The notes: generated by a model from the letters alone, not told the origin. Shown: positions 34,112 through 43,217, numbered from the stretch's first letter. The stretch is 64,000 bases of DNA from Cohnella silvisoli (GCF_021190915.1 NZ_JAIOAP010000010.1:211523-275522); one strand, 5' to 3'. A program made the numbers and translations.

Positions 34112-35044
34112 TTAGGATTTATTATCCATTGTAGCAGACAACGCGTCGAAATATTGCTCCAGCGTCACTTTCTTCTTAGTTATGTCCTTAGCGAGCTCTT
34201 TTCCAACATAACGGACATGCCAAGGCTCGTAAGAATATCCGGTTATGGACTCTTTGCCTTTCAGGAACCGGATAATAAATCCATGGTCCGCCGCGTGTTT
34301 GGCAAGCCATTTGCCTTCTTTCGTATCCCCGAAGCTTTGCTCCAAGGCATATCCGACGCTTGCGCTTGAAACATCCATGGCTAGACCTGTCTGATGCTCG
34401 CTTTGACCGGGACGAGCGCTTGTACGGTTAGCGACTTCCTCGCCTTTAGTATCGGCATTGCTCTTGAATATCGCTTTCTGCGTCGCGTAGGATCGATATC
34501 CCGACACGGCCTTCAGCTTAATGCCGTCGTCCTTGGCCGCGTCAAAAAGAGCTTCCAATGCTTTGGCTGCTTCTTTGCGCATCTGCTTCTTAGGAGAATC
34601 GCCCGAGAAAGAAAACGGAACGTTAGGAATGACTAAATCTTTGGGCGCGTAGCTTGACGGCAGGTTGCGTTTCTTGTTGACTAGGACAAATAGACTGGAA
34701 GTATTAGTGACGACCGCGAGTCCGTCTTTATTCTTCTTTACGGTAAGTCTAGGTAAATTGTCGGCTAATAGAGAACTAATCGACGTTTCTTTGACCGGCG
34801 GCTTCGTCTCGGCGGGTGGCTTAACCGACGGTTTGCTCGGAGGCTTCTCAGAAGGCTTAGGATTTTTAGCGGGTTCGCTGGAAGGCTCGACTGTTGGTTT
34901 GCTAGAAGGCTCTATAGACGGCTGCTGCTGCGAAGCTTCAGGGACGGCCGCTGATTTCGTTTGGGTATTGGCATTAACTTGCGACCATAAGCCGCCTACA
35001 ACGATGACTCCGATCAATGCAGTGAAAACAACTTTCTTTTTCAT
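34112..35044 (-). CDS. D-alanyl-D-alanine carboxypeptidase, VanY/M15 family
   Basis: A 310-residue exported zinc peptidase that trims the last D-Ala of peptidoglycan stems. N-terminal signal or anchor helix, then a Pro/Ser/Lys-rich spacer (about residues 35-90) with repeated KPSxEPS-like units spanning the wall. The peptidase has YRSYATQKAIF, SEHQTGLAMDVSS (S-x-H-x6-D zinc ligands) and EPWHVRYVG (E-x-x-H). AAGGAGAG precedes ATG 35044. First gene of the operon with the following two-component system. Confidence 0.92.
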   Translation of the reverse strand: MKKKVVFTALIGVIVVGGLWSQVNANTQTKSAAVPEASQQQPSIEPSSKPTVEPSSEPAKNPKPSEKPPSKPSVKPPAETKPPVKETSISSLLADNLPRLTVKKNKDGLAVVTNTSSLFVLVNKKRNLPSSYAPKDLVIPNVPFSFSGDSPKKQMRKEAAKALEALFDAAKDDGIKLKAVSGYRSYATQKAIFKSNADTKGEEVANRTSARPGQSEHQTGLAMDVSSASVGYALEQSFGDTKEGKWLAKHAADHGFIIRFLKGKESITGYSYEPWHVRYVGKELAKDITKKKVTLEQYFDALSATMDNKS

Positions 35045-35262
35045 CAATCTCTCTCCTTCAGATATCTCGTCTGAATGTAAGATTAAGAGATTGATGTTGC
35101 TACGTTATATCGACTTGTAACAGACTTGTAAACTTTTTGCAGAGCGCGATCGGATATTGGCTAAATTTGCTTTAAATTGCGAGATGGCGTCGAAAATAAG
35201 GAGGAAAACGGCAGGGTTGTGTCAAAAGGTGTAAAAGGTAAATTGAGGAGGATGTTCGTTGT

Positions 35263-37254
35263 ATGGTATCCCGTCGCCGTTTCTGGGGTTATTTGCGAGT
35301 TCAGGTTTTGTTATTAATGTTGGTCGTGTTGATGCTGCCTCTTGGTGGGGTAGGGTGGCTGTATTATTCAACTTTAAGCTCGGATTTGCGCGATATCGAG
35401 AAAGCGCATGCTCTAGAAGTGAGCGACTCCGCGCATCGCTTGTTGAGCCAGCTCGGCGAACAATTGTCCGGCTCCGTCATCACTAACGCGAAGTGGAAGG
35501 ACAATTGGACGGCTGTTAAAGACAGAGACATCGCATGGATCAAAGAGAACGTTGACGTATCTTTGGAGGTTATCCCGAATCTTAGTTTTCTGGCCACGGC
35601 CGATAATGAAGGAAACGTGCTCACGCAAGCCGGAGACATTCCCGAATTCATGGGGAAATTAAAGGATCCGTCCATCGTTCAGAAAGTTAAGAAGGACACG
35701 GATGTGTACGGTCTCATCCAAACCTCTAAAGGGATCGCGATCATCGCGGCTTCCCAGATCACGGATGAGCAAAGAAAAGAAGTTTCTCCAGGTATGCTTA
35801 TCTTCGGACGTTTTTTGAATGACGACACGATGAAGGGCATTGGAGCGATCTTAAACGCCGGTCTGGCTATTCGAACATTCGAAGGCCAGAAGCTGGGAAG
35901 CGATCCGGAAACGATCGGATTGCTAGCGAACGCGGCTCCGCTTCCAACGGTTGAGCAGGAGCCTGAATTTCAATCGAATGATCTGAAGGGTACAAGGTTT
36001 AGTGAAGTGAAGTCAGGCCATCCGGGAATGTCGGGTCAGTCCATTGCCGAGTTGGTCGTATCCGTTCCCGCGAAAGCAAGCGGCACTGTGCAGAAAGAGA
36101 TGGTCCGGCTGAGCGGCATCGCGGCGTTGCTAGCGATCGTCCTTATCGTTCTGATAGCGGTTGTGCTCCGTCGCCGTATCATCGTGCCGTTAGTCCGATT
36201 TGAGTCCTTCCTGAAAGAGGTATCGGCAGGCCATCTGTCAGGCACGTTATCGGATAAAGTTCGCCGAAGGGGAGATGAAATCGGTTCGATCGCGCGTTCC
36301 TTGCAGGAAATGGTTGAGCATCTCAAACAATTGGTGTCTGGCATTCGTTCGACGGCAAACGTGACCTCTGTTGCGGCAAGCCAATTGACGGGGGATGCCG
36401 ATCAAGCTGCCGAAGGGGCTAACCGGATCGCGGAATCGATGCGCGAGGTAGCTGCAGGTGCCGATTCACAGGCACTAGGCATGAAAAGAGGAGCCGAGGT
36501 TACCCGGGAAATCCGAGATAGCATGATGACGATCGGCGATCGAACGATATCGGTCGCAGCGGTTGCAGAGCAAGCGACGCAACACGCGGTTGAAGGAAAC
36601 GATACGATTCAGCACGCCGTTAAGCAGATGGAACGGATAGCGGTTTCCGTGGACGGGTCCGTTCGGGACGCACACATTCTTCATACGAAGTCGGAGCAAA
36701 TCGGGAAGATGGTGGAGGCGATATCCGCGATCGCCTATCGGACGAATTTACTTGCTTTGAACGCGAATATCGAGGCCAGCAGAGCTGGTGAGCAAGGCCG
36801 AGGATTCTCGGTCGTTGCAGGCGAAGTGAGGAAGCTGGCGCTGCAAGCCGATGAGACGGCTTCGGAAATCACGCACGGGATTGAAGAAATCCAATCCGGA
36901 ATAACGTCGGTTATGAAGCAAATCGAAGAAGGTTATCGAGAAGTCCAGGACGGTACCGCAATCGTTCGGGAAGCCGGAAACGCGTTCCAAGGCATATCGC
37001 TTGGCATTGCGGATATGGAAGGGGAGCTTCGTGAAATTGCCTCGGCGGGCCAGGAAATCGGAGCGCGAATCGAGGAGTTGTCAACTCTGGTTGGACAAAC
37101 GGAGGCGATTTCCGAAGCGAGCGCGGACCGATCCCAAGACGTCGCCGGCATAGCCGAATCCCAGATGAATTCCGTCCGCAGAGTAGCGGAAGCGATGGGC
37201 TCGCTTTCGGAGCGCATTCGTGAATTGGAGCAAGCCGTTAATCGGTTTAAGTAA
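35263..37254 (+). CDS. Methyl-accepting chemotaxis protein with CHASE4-like sensor
   Basis: A 663-residue transmembrane chemoreceptor. Helix 1 (residues 13-32), an extracellular domain of ~245 residues with the KWKDNWTAVKDRDIAWIKENV stretch of CHASE4 sensors, helix 2 (about 283-302), HAMP, then a long coiled-coil signalling domain. The hairpin tip EAISAIAYRTNLLALNANIEASRAGEQGRGFSVVAGEVRKLA binds CheA/CheW. GAGGAGG lies upstream. A TAAA...GCGAGAT element near 35164 could be a sigma-D site, weakly. Confidence 0.93.
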   Translation: MVSRRRFWGYLRVQVLLLMLVVLMLPLGGVGWLYYSTLSSDLRDIEKAHALEVSDSAHRLLSQLGEQLSGSVITNAKWKDNWTAVKDRDIAWIKENVDVSLEVIPNLSFLATADNEGNVLTQAGDIPEFMGKLKDPSIVQKVKKDTDVYGLIQTSKGIAIIAASQITDEQRKEVSPGMLIFGRFLNDDTMKGIGAILNAGLAIRTFEGQKLGSDPETIGLLANAAPLPTVEQEPEFQSNDLKGTRFSEVKSGHPGMSGQSIAELVVSVPAKASGTVQKEMVRLSGIAALLAIVLIVLIAVVLRRRIIVPLVRFESFLKEVSAGHLSGTLSDKVRRRGDEIGSIARSLQEMVEHLKQLVSGIRSTANVTSVAASQLTGDADQAAEGANRIAESMREVAAGADSQALGMKRGAEVTREIRDSMMTIGDRTISVAAVAEQATQHAVEGNDTIQHAVKQMERIAVSVDGSVRDAHILHTKSEQIGKMVEAISAIAYRTNLLALNANIEASRAGEQGRGFSVVAGEVRKLALQADETASEITHGIEEIQSGITSVMKQIEEGYREVQDGTAIVREAGNAFQGISLGIADMEGELREIASAGQEIGARIEELSTLVGQTEAISEASADRSQDVAGIAESQMNSVRRVAEAMGSLSERIRELEQAVNRFK

Positions 37255-37275
37255 AGGTTTGAATATTTGAATTAC

Positions 37276-37310
37276 AAAAGCGGGCCCTTGGTAGAAGGGA
37301 CCCGCTTTTG
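37276..37310 (+). terminator. Terminator after the chemoreceptor gene
   Basis: AAAAGCGGG-cCCT...AGG-gaCCCGCTTTT; the T-run is only four bases, so moderate. Confidence 0.55.
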
Positions 37311-37327
37311 TGCGTGTTATAATGTTG

Positions 37328-37636
37328 TTACATCCAGTTCTCGCCCCAATTTTGGATGGAAAGAATGACTTCCTCCAAGTTTCGGCCTTTCTCGGTTAAC
37401 TCATATTCTATGCGCACCGGCATTTCCGGATAAACGGTTCGAGTGAGAATCCCGCTTGATTCAAGCTCTTTCATGCGATCGGTCAGCATTTTATCGCTCA
37501 TTTCGGGAATTTGCTCTTTAATATCCTTAAACCGTTTGGGACCGCCGAGCAGCACGCGGATAATTAGTCCCGTCCATTTTTTGCCCAATAACTCGGCAGC
37601 CGACTCGTACTTGGGGCACATTTTGGAATAGTCCAT
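37328..37636 (-). CDS. HxlR-family transcriptional regulator
   Basis: A 102-residue winged-helix regulator. CPKYESAAELLGKKWTGLIIRVLLGGPKRFKDIKEQIPEMSDKMLTDRMKELESSGILTR is typical; Cys7 matches the redox- or quinone-sensing cysteine of YodB/CatR relatives. It is divergent from the pirin gene, with two matching palindromes between them, so it likely represses both genes until oxidised or alkylated. Confidence 0.92.
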   Translation of the reverse strand: MDYSKMCPKYESAAELLGKKWTGLIIRVLLGGPKRFKDIKEQIPEMSDKMLTDRMKELESSGILTRTVYPEMPVRIEYELTEKGRNLEEVILSIQNWGENWM

Positions 37637-37667
37637 ACGGATTCCCCCTTTGTTTACATCTTAACAT

Positions 37668-37688
37668 ACTCACTTCAGAAAAGTAAGT
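37668..37688. promoter_or_regulatory. Operator 1 in the hxlR/pirin intergenic region
   Basis: ACTCACTT-N5-AAGTAAGT, a 21-bp inverted repeat with one mismatch, 32 bases upstream of the regulator start. Confidence 0.6.
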
Positions 37689-37708
37689 GATAACTTAATA
37701 TAAAATAG

Positions 37709-37741
37709 TTACTTGACATAAGTAAGCTTATAAAATATTCT
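37709..37741 (+). promoter_or_regulatory. Pirin promoter with operator 2 over its -35 box
   Basis: TTGACA (37713-37718), 17 bases, TATTCT (37736-37741). The perfect palindrome TTACTT-gacat-AAGTAA (37709-37725) covers the -35 box and shares its half-sites with operator 1. Confidence 0.65.
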
Positions 37742-37825
37742 GGGATCATGAAAAGAATCATGCTAAACAAATCGAAGGGCGTGGGTTAAGATGGAATTAG
37801 GATATAACAAAGGAGGCAGTCTATT

Positions 37826-38530
37826 ATGATTAATATTCAACGTGCAGGAGAACGTTATTCCACCGATCATGGCTGGCTAAAGTCTAATTTCAGCTTCTCA
37901 TTCGCCGATTACTACGATCCGAATTATTTGCAATTCGGTCCGATGAGGGTTCTGAACGATGACTCCATTGCGGCTTCGGAAGGATTTGGAATGCATCCCC
38001 ATCGAGAGATGGAAATCGTTACGATCGTGCTTAAAGGGCTGTTAGAGCATCAAGACAGCTTGGGTAATCGCGCGCAGACGAGTTGGGGCGGCATTCAGAG
38101 GATGTCGGCCGGGACAGGCCTGTTCCATTCGGAATATAACATATCCGAGACGGAGCAGCTTGATCTGCTGCAAATGTGGTTTGTGCCGAACGAGCGGGGA
38201 GTGACTCCATCGTATGAAACAACGGAGTTCGATAAGGACGGACTTGCCGATCGATTGGTGCCGGTCGCTTCATCCAGCGCTGTAGAGGGTAAAGTCGCGC
38301 ATGTGAATCAAGATATGACGATCTACTTGTCGGATCCTTCGGCCGGCAAACCTTTAACCTTCAATCAGCCTGCAGGAAGAAAAGCGTTTCTGTTCGTCCT
38401 GGAAGGGGAAGTCAACGTAAACGGGGAAACAAACTTAGAACGTCGGGACGCCGCGCGGATCGAGGATGTGCCCGAGTTGACCATCGTCAGTCCGAACGGT
38501 GCCCGCATTCTGTTGATCGATTTACCTTAA
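37826..38530 (+). CDS. Pirin-family bicupin (YhhW/quercetinase-like)
   Basis: A 234-residue cytoplasmic bicupin. The N-terminal cupin has the iron ligands HPHREMEIVTIVLKGLLEHQDSLGN and FHSEYN; the C-terminal cupin is KAFLFVLEGEVNVNGE. Family members are quercetin 2,3-dioxygenase-like enzymes or redox sensors. AAAGGAGG precedes the ATG. Control by the neighbouring HxlR protein, which senses electrophiles or quinones in relatives, fits a detoxification role. Its stop overlaps the convergent CDF gene by 4 bases. Confidence 0.9.
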   Translation: MINIQRAGERYSTDHGWLKSNFSFSFADYYDPNYLQFGPMRVLNDDSIAASEGFGMHPHREMEIVTIVLKGLLEHQDSLGNRAQTSWGGIQRMSAGTGLFHSEYNISETEQLDLLQMWFVPNERGVTPSYETTEFDKDGLADRLVPVASSSAVEGKVAHVNQDMTIYLSDPSAGKPLTFNQPAGRKAFLFVLEGEVNVNGETNLERRDAARIEDVPELTIVSPNGARILLIDLP

Positions 38531-39507
38531 ACGGTGCTCTGAGCCAAATGCTGCTTTTCCTCTTGCTGCTTAAGAAATTGTTTGCCGTATTCCCCGTGCG
38601 GGTGAATGTTGGCGTGCTCCATTTGAATCGTGGAATGGGTAATTCCGTATTTCTCCTTCAGCATGTCATTGACGGCTAAAATGATGCAAAATTGCTGAAT
38701 GTCGGCTCTCACGAACATATGCGCGGTTAAGGAGTAATGATCGCTGGAAATAGCCCATAGGTGCATTTCATGGACATCCTCCACGCCTTCCACTTTGCCA
38801 AGCTCTGCGCGGATTTCGTCCAGATTAAACTTATCGGGAACGGATTCCATTAGAATATAAGTGGCTTCCTTGATTATTCGGTAACCGCCGTAGAAAATAA
38901 TTCCGCCGATAATTATGCTGATTAAAGGGTCGAAAAACAACCAATTCGTGTAATAAATGACGATTGCTGAAATAATAACTCCGGCGGAGCTTAACAAATC
39001 TCCGATGAAATGCCAGAGCGCGCTTTGGATGTTCAAATTTTCCTCTTCATGGTGACTGCGGCTTAGGACAAGGGTTAACACGAGATTTACGACAAAGCCG
39101 ATAGAGGCAATCGTCAGCATAAGAGTGAAATCAATTTCTTCCGGTTTGAGGAAACGCCTTATGCCTTCGATGAAAATTCCGATCGAGATGACGCAGAGAG
39201 CCAGTCCGTTCAGAAATGAAGCGATAATCTCGAACCGCAAATATCCGAAGGTGTACTTGGCATTGGATGGCCGCGTAGCCAAGTAAATGGCTGTCATGCT
39301 TAGTCCTAACGCGATCACATCCGAAATCATATGCGCCGAATCCGACAACAGAGCCAGCGAGTTGGACAATATACCGCCGATGATTTCCACAATGGTGAAG
39401 AATAAGGTCAAATAAAGGGTAATCCATAAAGTACGTTTGGAGCGGGATTGTTCCTTCACGTGCTCCAAATGATGATAATCGTACTTGGCGTTCAAAGGTT
39501 TACTCAT
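38527..39507 (-). CDS. Cation diffusion facilitator (CzcD-like metal exporter)
   Basis: A 326-residue inner-membrane metal/proton antiporter, probably for Zn, Co or Cd. Six helices; the metal-site motifs are LLSDSAHMISDVIAL in helix 2 and HFIGDLLSSAGVI in helix 5, followed by a cytoplasmic domain with VHEMHLWAISSDHYSLTAHM. Histidines near both termini (YDYHHLEHVKE; HLAQSTV) add possible binding sites. The start is ATG 39507 with AGGGAG upstream. No metal-responsive regulator is adjacent. Confidence 0.92.
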   Translation of the reverse strand: MSKPLNAKYDYHHLEHVKEQSRSKRTLWITLYLTLFFTIVEIIGGILSNSLALLSDSAHMISDVIALGLSMTAIYLATRPSNAKYTFGYLRFEIIASFLNGLALCVISIGIFIEGIRRFLKPEEIDFTLMLTIASIGFVVNLVLTLVLSRSHHEEENLNIQSALWHFIGDLLSSAGVIISAIVIYYTNWLFFDPLISIIIGGIIFYGGYRIIKEATYILMESVPDKFNLDEIRAELGKVEGVEDVHEMHLWAISSDHYSLTAHMFVRADIQQFCIILAVNDMLKEKYGITHSTIQMEHANIHPHGEYGKQFLKQQEEKQHLAQSTV

Positions 39508-39620
39508 AGGCACGCTCCCTAGATAACATAGATTTGTCATGCAATTGAAATATTCCTGTTACCTTTCTGTCGCAGAGGTCGGATATGATAATTAACAAGA
39601 CCCCCTTTTTTCATAATATT

Positions 39621-39655
39621 GAAGCCTGCCACCGATGGCAGGCTTCCTTTTTTTT
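39621..39655 (+). terminator. Strong terminator without an upstream forward gene
   Basis: GAAGCCTGCCA-ccga-TGGCAGGCTTC followed by CC and eight T residues on the forward strand, although the genes on both sides run in reverse. It may serve an unannotated forward transcript, or be a poor reverse terminator for the PHP gene. Confidence 0.7.
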
Positions 39656-39674
39656 GTTTTCTGCCCTAACTCTA

Positions 39675-40487
39675 TCACAATGGGACGACAATTTTCTGTT
39701 TCTGACGGAAAAACACCCAATGTTTAAAGCCGATTTCGCTTAACCGCTTCTGCACAAGCTCCCATTCGTCACCGACTCGGTCGGGGACGTGCGCATCCGA
39801 TCCGAAGGTCACGTCTACGCCGAAGTGAAGGGCGCGTTCGAGAATCGCATCGGACGGATACCATCCTCCGCAATACTTTGTCTTCCCGCTCGTGTTGATC
39901 TCGATAGAGATGTCATTAGCCGCTACCGCTTTCAGAGCTTCGTCGATTTCGGATTCGGCTCCGGCGATGTTGGCGAACTCCGGATAATAGCCTTTCATCG
40001 CGTCGATGTGGCCGAGCACCTGGAATAGCCCGCTGTTCACCGAATGAAGAATCAATTCATAATAATGTTTCTTTTCCACGACTTGTTGCGCTTCGTCTTT
40101 GTCCTTCCAACGATTGCGATTAAAGATGCTGACTCCCCTCGTCTGGTGGACGGAGCCGATAATGTAATCGAACGGATATGGTTCATAAGAGGCTCGATAT
40201 AACTCGATCTGATCGACATAGAAATCGGATTCGACCCCAAGCAACACTTCGATCCGATCCTTGTATTTATCCTTAAGGCGAAGAACCTCTGCCACATAAT
40301 TGGGGAAATCGCTTCTAGCCATTGCGATGCCGGGCTGCGGCTGATCGAGCTCATGGGCAAAATAAGGCGAGTGGTCGGAAATTCCGATAACCTGCATGCC
40401 GGACTCAATAGCCGATTCAATGTAGTCGCTGATTTTATCCGAGGCGTGGCCGCATCTGTCGTGGTGCGTGTGCAAATCGAATTTCAT
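39675..40487 (-). CDS. Histidinol-phosphatase, PHP family
   Basis: A 270-residue metal-dependent phosphatase of the HisJ/HisK type that hydrolyses L-histidinol phosphate. PHP motifs: FDLHTHHDRCGHA, ISDHSPY, VLLGVESDFY, IIGSVHQ, LGHIDAMK, EINTSGKTKY and VTFGSDAHVPDRVG. The second ATG (40487) sits 6 bases from GGGAGAG and is preferred over ATG 40493. It lies away from his biosynthesis genes and next to a LysR regulator, so related phosphoesterase roles remain possible. Confidence 0.9.
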   Translation of the reverse strand: MKFDLHTHHDRCGHASDKISDYIESAIESGMQVIGISDHSPYFAHELDQPQPGIAMARSDFPNYVAEVLRLKDKYKDRIEVLLGVESDFYVDQIELYRASYEPYPFDYIIGSVHQTRGVSIFNRNRWKDKDEAQQVVEKKHYYELILHSVNSGLFQVLGHIDAMKGYYPEFANIAGAESEIDEALKAVAANDISIEINTSGKTKYCGGWYPSDAILERALHFGVDVTFGSDAHVPDRVGDEWELVQKRLSEIGFKHWVFFRQKQKIVVPL

Positions 40488-40510
40488 GGTCATCTCTCCC
40501 GATTCTCTCT

Positions 40511-41413
40511 TTATTCGCTGCCGATAAACTGATCTTCAGGCATTCCTTTCAAGTCGTTCAGAAATTGCCGCATAGCGCTGTTAACGTATCGTCCCGATTT
40601 GGTTATCACTCCGACGGGGTGGCTGACTTCGAATTCGTTCACCGGGATCATCTTGAGCGTACCTCGGCGCAGCTCGACCGCGATGGATAGCTTGGAGACG
40701 ACTGCCGCTCCCAAATTGAGTTCTACCATCCGTTTGACCTCTTCGCTGCTGCCTAGCTCCATAACGATGTTCGGCTCTAAGCCATGATCGCGGAATATTC
40801 GATCGACGAACCGTCGTCCGAGCGTGTCAGGTGAAAGCAAGATGAGCGGAACATCTTTGAGCATGCCGATCGTGATCCGATTGGAGGCGGCTAACGGGTG
40901 CTGCGGCGCGACCACAAACTCGAAAGTGTCGTAATAGAGCACCGACGTTTCCACTTGCGCGCTTCGGTCGGTTAAGTATCCGATGCCGACGTCGACGGTG
41001 CCATTTTCTACGCTGGACAGTACTTGAGTCGAGGTCATGGACAGAATGCTTGTCTTGATAAGCGGATATTGGTTTTGAAAATAGGATAACACCCTCGGCA
41101 AGATCTGTATCGCGATGGATGTCGTCGTCCCTAATACGATGTGGCCCTGCGGAATATGGTTCAGATCGGACAGCTTCTGCTTTAATTGTTCCACGACCGC
41201 TAATATTTGCTCGGCATGATCCAGAAATACTTGGCCTCGGTCCGTTAAGGTTACAGGATGATTGCGATCGACCAGTATGTTCTTGAATTCGTCTTCCAGG
41301 CTTTTGATTTGCGCGGATACGGCCGGCTGCGTCAGGTTGAGCAGTTCACCGGCTTTACGGAAGCTAAGCGTCTTGGATATGGTGACTAAAGTTTCCAACT
41401 GGCTAATGTTCAA
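40511..41413 (-). CDS. LysR-family transcriptional regulator
   Basis: A 300-residue regulator: MNISQLETLVTISKTLSFRKAGELLNLTQPAVSAQIKSLEDEFKNILVDR winged helix and an effector domain (IVLGTTTSIAIQILPRVLSYFQNQYP). It starts at TTG 41413 after GGGGGG. It is followed 23 bases later by the histidinol-phosphatase gene, likely in the same transcript, and diverges from the efflux operon. The CysB/CysL-like look of the effector part is a loose impression. Confidence 0.9.
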   Translation of the reverse strand: MNISQLETLVTISKTLSFRKAGELLNLTQPAVSAQIKSLEDEFKNILVDRNHPVTLTDRGQVFLDHAEQILAVVEQLKQKLSDLNHIPQGHIVLGTTTSIAIQILPRVLSYFQNQYPLIKTSILSMTSTQVLSSVENGTVDVGIGYLTDRSAQVETSVLYYDTFEFVVAPQHPLAASNRITIGMLKDVPLILLSPDTLGRRFVDRIFRDHGLEPNIVMELGSSEEVKRMVELNLGAAVVSKLSIAVELRRGTLKMIPVNEFEVSHPVGVITKSGRYVNSAMRQFLNDLKGMPEDQFIGSE

Positions 41414-41520
41414 TGAATCGCCCCCCTTGTATTGAATATATTTATCATGTTAACCGCAGGATATAAAAGGGATTTGTCGCTAAGTTTATTATAGGAGATT
41501 ATTTAATTCGGAGCAAAGGG

Positions 41521-41576
41521 TTGATAATTACTCAAATTTGAGTATAATACGTTGTGGATGTAATCAAATTTGAGTA
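41521..41576 (+). promoter_or_regulatory. Promoter and paired palindromic operators of the efflux-padR operon
   Basis: TTGATA (41521-41526) and perfect TATAAT (41543-41548), 16 bases apart. The 16-bp perfect palindrome TACTCAAATTTGAGTA (41529-41544) fills the spacer, and a second copy with one arm mismatch, TAATCAAATTTGAGTA, lies at 41561-41576, 32 bases downstream. Repressor binding would block the promoter; the PadR gene at the end of the operon is the obvious candidate. Confidence 0.8.
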
Positions 41577-41615
41577 CTTATTTATGTAAGCTATGGGGAA
41601 GGAAGTTGTGCAAAC

Positions 41616-43211
41616 ATGGATGTGAAAAAAAGCAATACCCGACTAGTCGTAGCAGGACTGCTGCTCGGTCTATTCATGGCCGCGCTAGACCAAACGATCG
41701 TGTCGACGGCTATGCCGACCATCATCAAGAAACTCGGAGGGCTCGAAAGCTTTATTTGGGTTTATTCCGCATATATGATCGCTATGGTCGTGTCGACCCC
41801 GATCTTCGGCAAGCTCTCCGACATGTACGGCCGCAAGCGGTTTTTCCTCATGGGACTATTATTGTTCATGGTCGGATCGATTTTGTGCGGCACGGCAATG
41901 AACATGGATCAGCTCATCATTTACCGCGCCATTCAGGGTATAGGCGGCGGAGCCCTGATGCCGATCGTATTTACGATTATTTTCGATCTGTTCCCTGCGG
42001 AGAAGCGCGGAAAAATGATGGGTTTATTCGGGGCCGTTTTCGGTATATCAAGCGTATTCGGGCCCATTATGGGCGGAGCCATTACCGATAATTTCCATTG
42101 GGGCTGGATTTTCTATATCAACGTGCCGATCGGAATTTTAGCTGTTATCTTCATCGCGAAGGCATATCATGAGACGAAAGTGTCCCGCAAGCAAGTGATT
42201 GACTGGGCGGGGGCGATTTTGCTGACAGCTACTATACTGACCTTAATGTTCGGACTTGAGCTTGGCGGTTCGGAGGGTTGGGCATGGGATTCGGCTAAAA
42301 CGATTTCGTTATTCGTTGCCTCGGCGGTCTTGTTCGTTCTGTTCCTTCTTGCGGAAAGAGTTGCCAAGGATCCCATCGTTAAGCTAAGTCTATTCAAAAA
42401 GCGTTTATTCACCAGCAGCATGGCCATTAGCCTTTTGTACGGCGGCGTCATGATTGCGGGGGCAACGTACATTCCGATATTTATTCAGGGCGTATTCCAC
42501 AAGACGGCTACTCAGACAAGTACCGTTCTGATCCCCATGATGCTTGGCGTCGTGCTGAGCAGTCAAATCGGGGGCAGAGTAGCGAATAAATTCAGATACC
42601 GGGACGTTATGATCGTATCTGCGATTACCTTGCTTGTCGGTTCTTATTTACTTGGATTCGTTATGGACACGTCGACAAGCCGTTTGATGATTACCTTATT
42701 CATGATCATTATCGGGCTTGGCATGGGCGTATCGTTCTCGCTCCTCAATATCTCGACCTTAAATTCCGTTCCGCCGCAATCCAAAGGCTCGGCTTCCTCG
42801 CTCATCACCTTCTTTCGGACAATCGGTTCCGCTCTTGGGGTGACGGTGTTCGGTACATTGCAGAAGCATGAGTTCCAGAAAGGCATTGCGGAAATACCTA
42901 ATATCAATCCCGCGATGGCTGCCAAGATTAAAGGGGGTCAGGCGCTGCTAGATCCAACTGTCCAGGCTAAGATGGGGTTAACCGCGGATGTCGTAAACGG
43001 ACTTCTAACGAAGTTGGCGGATTCCATTATCTTTATTTTTCAATGGTCCGTTATTTTGCCGATATTGGCTTTGGTGTTCGCATTGCTGATGGGTCGCGCG
43101 CGCATGGAGAAAGCCCAGCCCGGACAACAAGGCGCACCCGGTCCGCAAAGCTCTCATGGCCCGAAAGGCGAAGGAGCAGGCAAGCCGGAGCCGTCTTTCC
43201 ATGGGGGATAA
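41616..43211 (+). CDS. MFS multidrug efflux transporter, DHA2 (EmrB/QacA) type
   Basis: A 531-residue, 14-helix drug:proton antiporter. Motifs: LDQTIVSTAMPTI in helix 1 (motif D1), GKLSDMYGRKRFFLMG (motif A), IIYRAIQGIGGGALMPI (motif B) and GPIMGGAITDNFHWGWIFYINVPIG (motif C, antiporter). The cytoplasmic tail is Pro/Gly/Gln-rich (about residues 490-531). GGAAGG precedes the ATG. It is co-transcribed with the PadR gene 6 bases downstream. Confidence 0.94.
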   Translation: MDVKKSNTRLVVAGLLLGLFMAALDQTIVSTAMPTIIKKLGGLESFIWVYSAYMIAMVVSTPIFGKLSDMYGRKRFFLMGLLLFMVGSILCGTAMNMDQLIIYRAIQGIGGGALMPIVFTIIFDLFPAEKRGKMMGLFGAVFGISSVFGPIMGGAITDNFHWGWIFYINVPIGILAVIFIAKAYHETKVSRKQVIDWAGAILLTATILTLMFGLELGGSEGWAWDSAKTISLFVASAVLFVLFLLAERVAKDPIVKLSLFKKRLFTSSMAISLLYGGVMIAGATYIPIFIQGVFHKTATQTSTVLIPMMLGVVLSSQIGGRVANKFRYRDVMIVSAITLLVGSYLLGFVMDTSTSRLMITLFMIIIGLGMGVSFSLLNISTLNSVPPQSKGSASSLITFFRTIGSALGVTVFGTLQKHEFQKGIAEIPNINPAMAAKIKGGQALLDPTVQAKMGLTADVVNGLLTKLADSIIFIFQWSVILPILALVFALLMGRARMEKAQPGQQGAPGPQSSHGPKGEGAGKPEPSFHGG

Positions 43212-43217
43212 TGCCCC

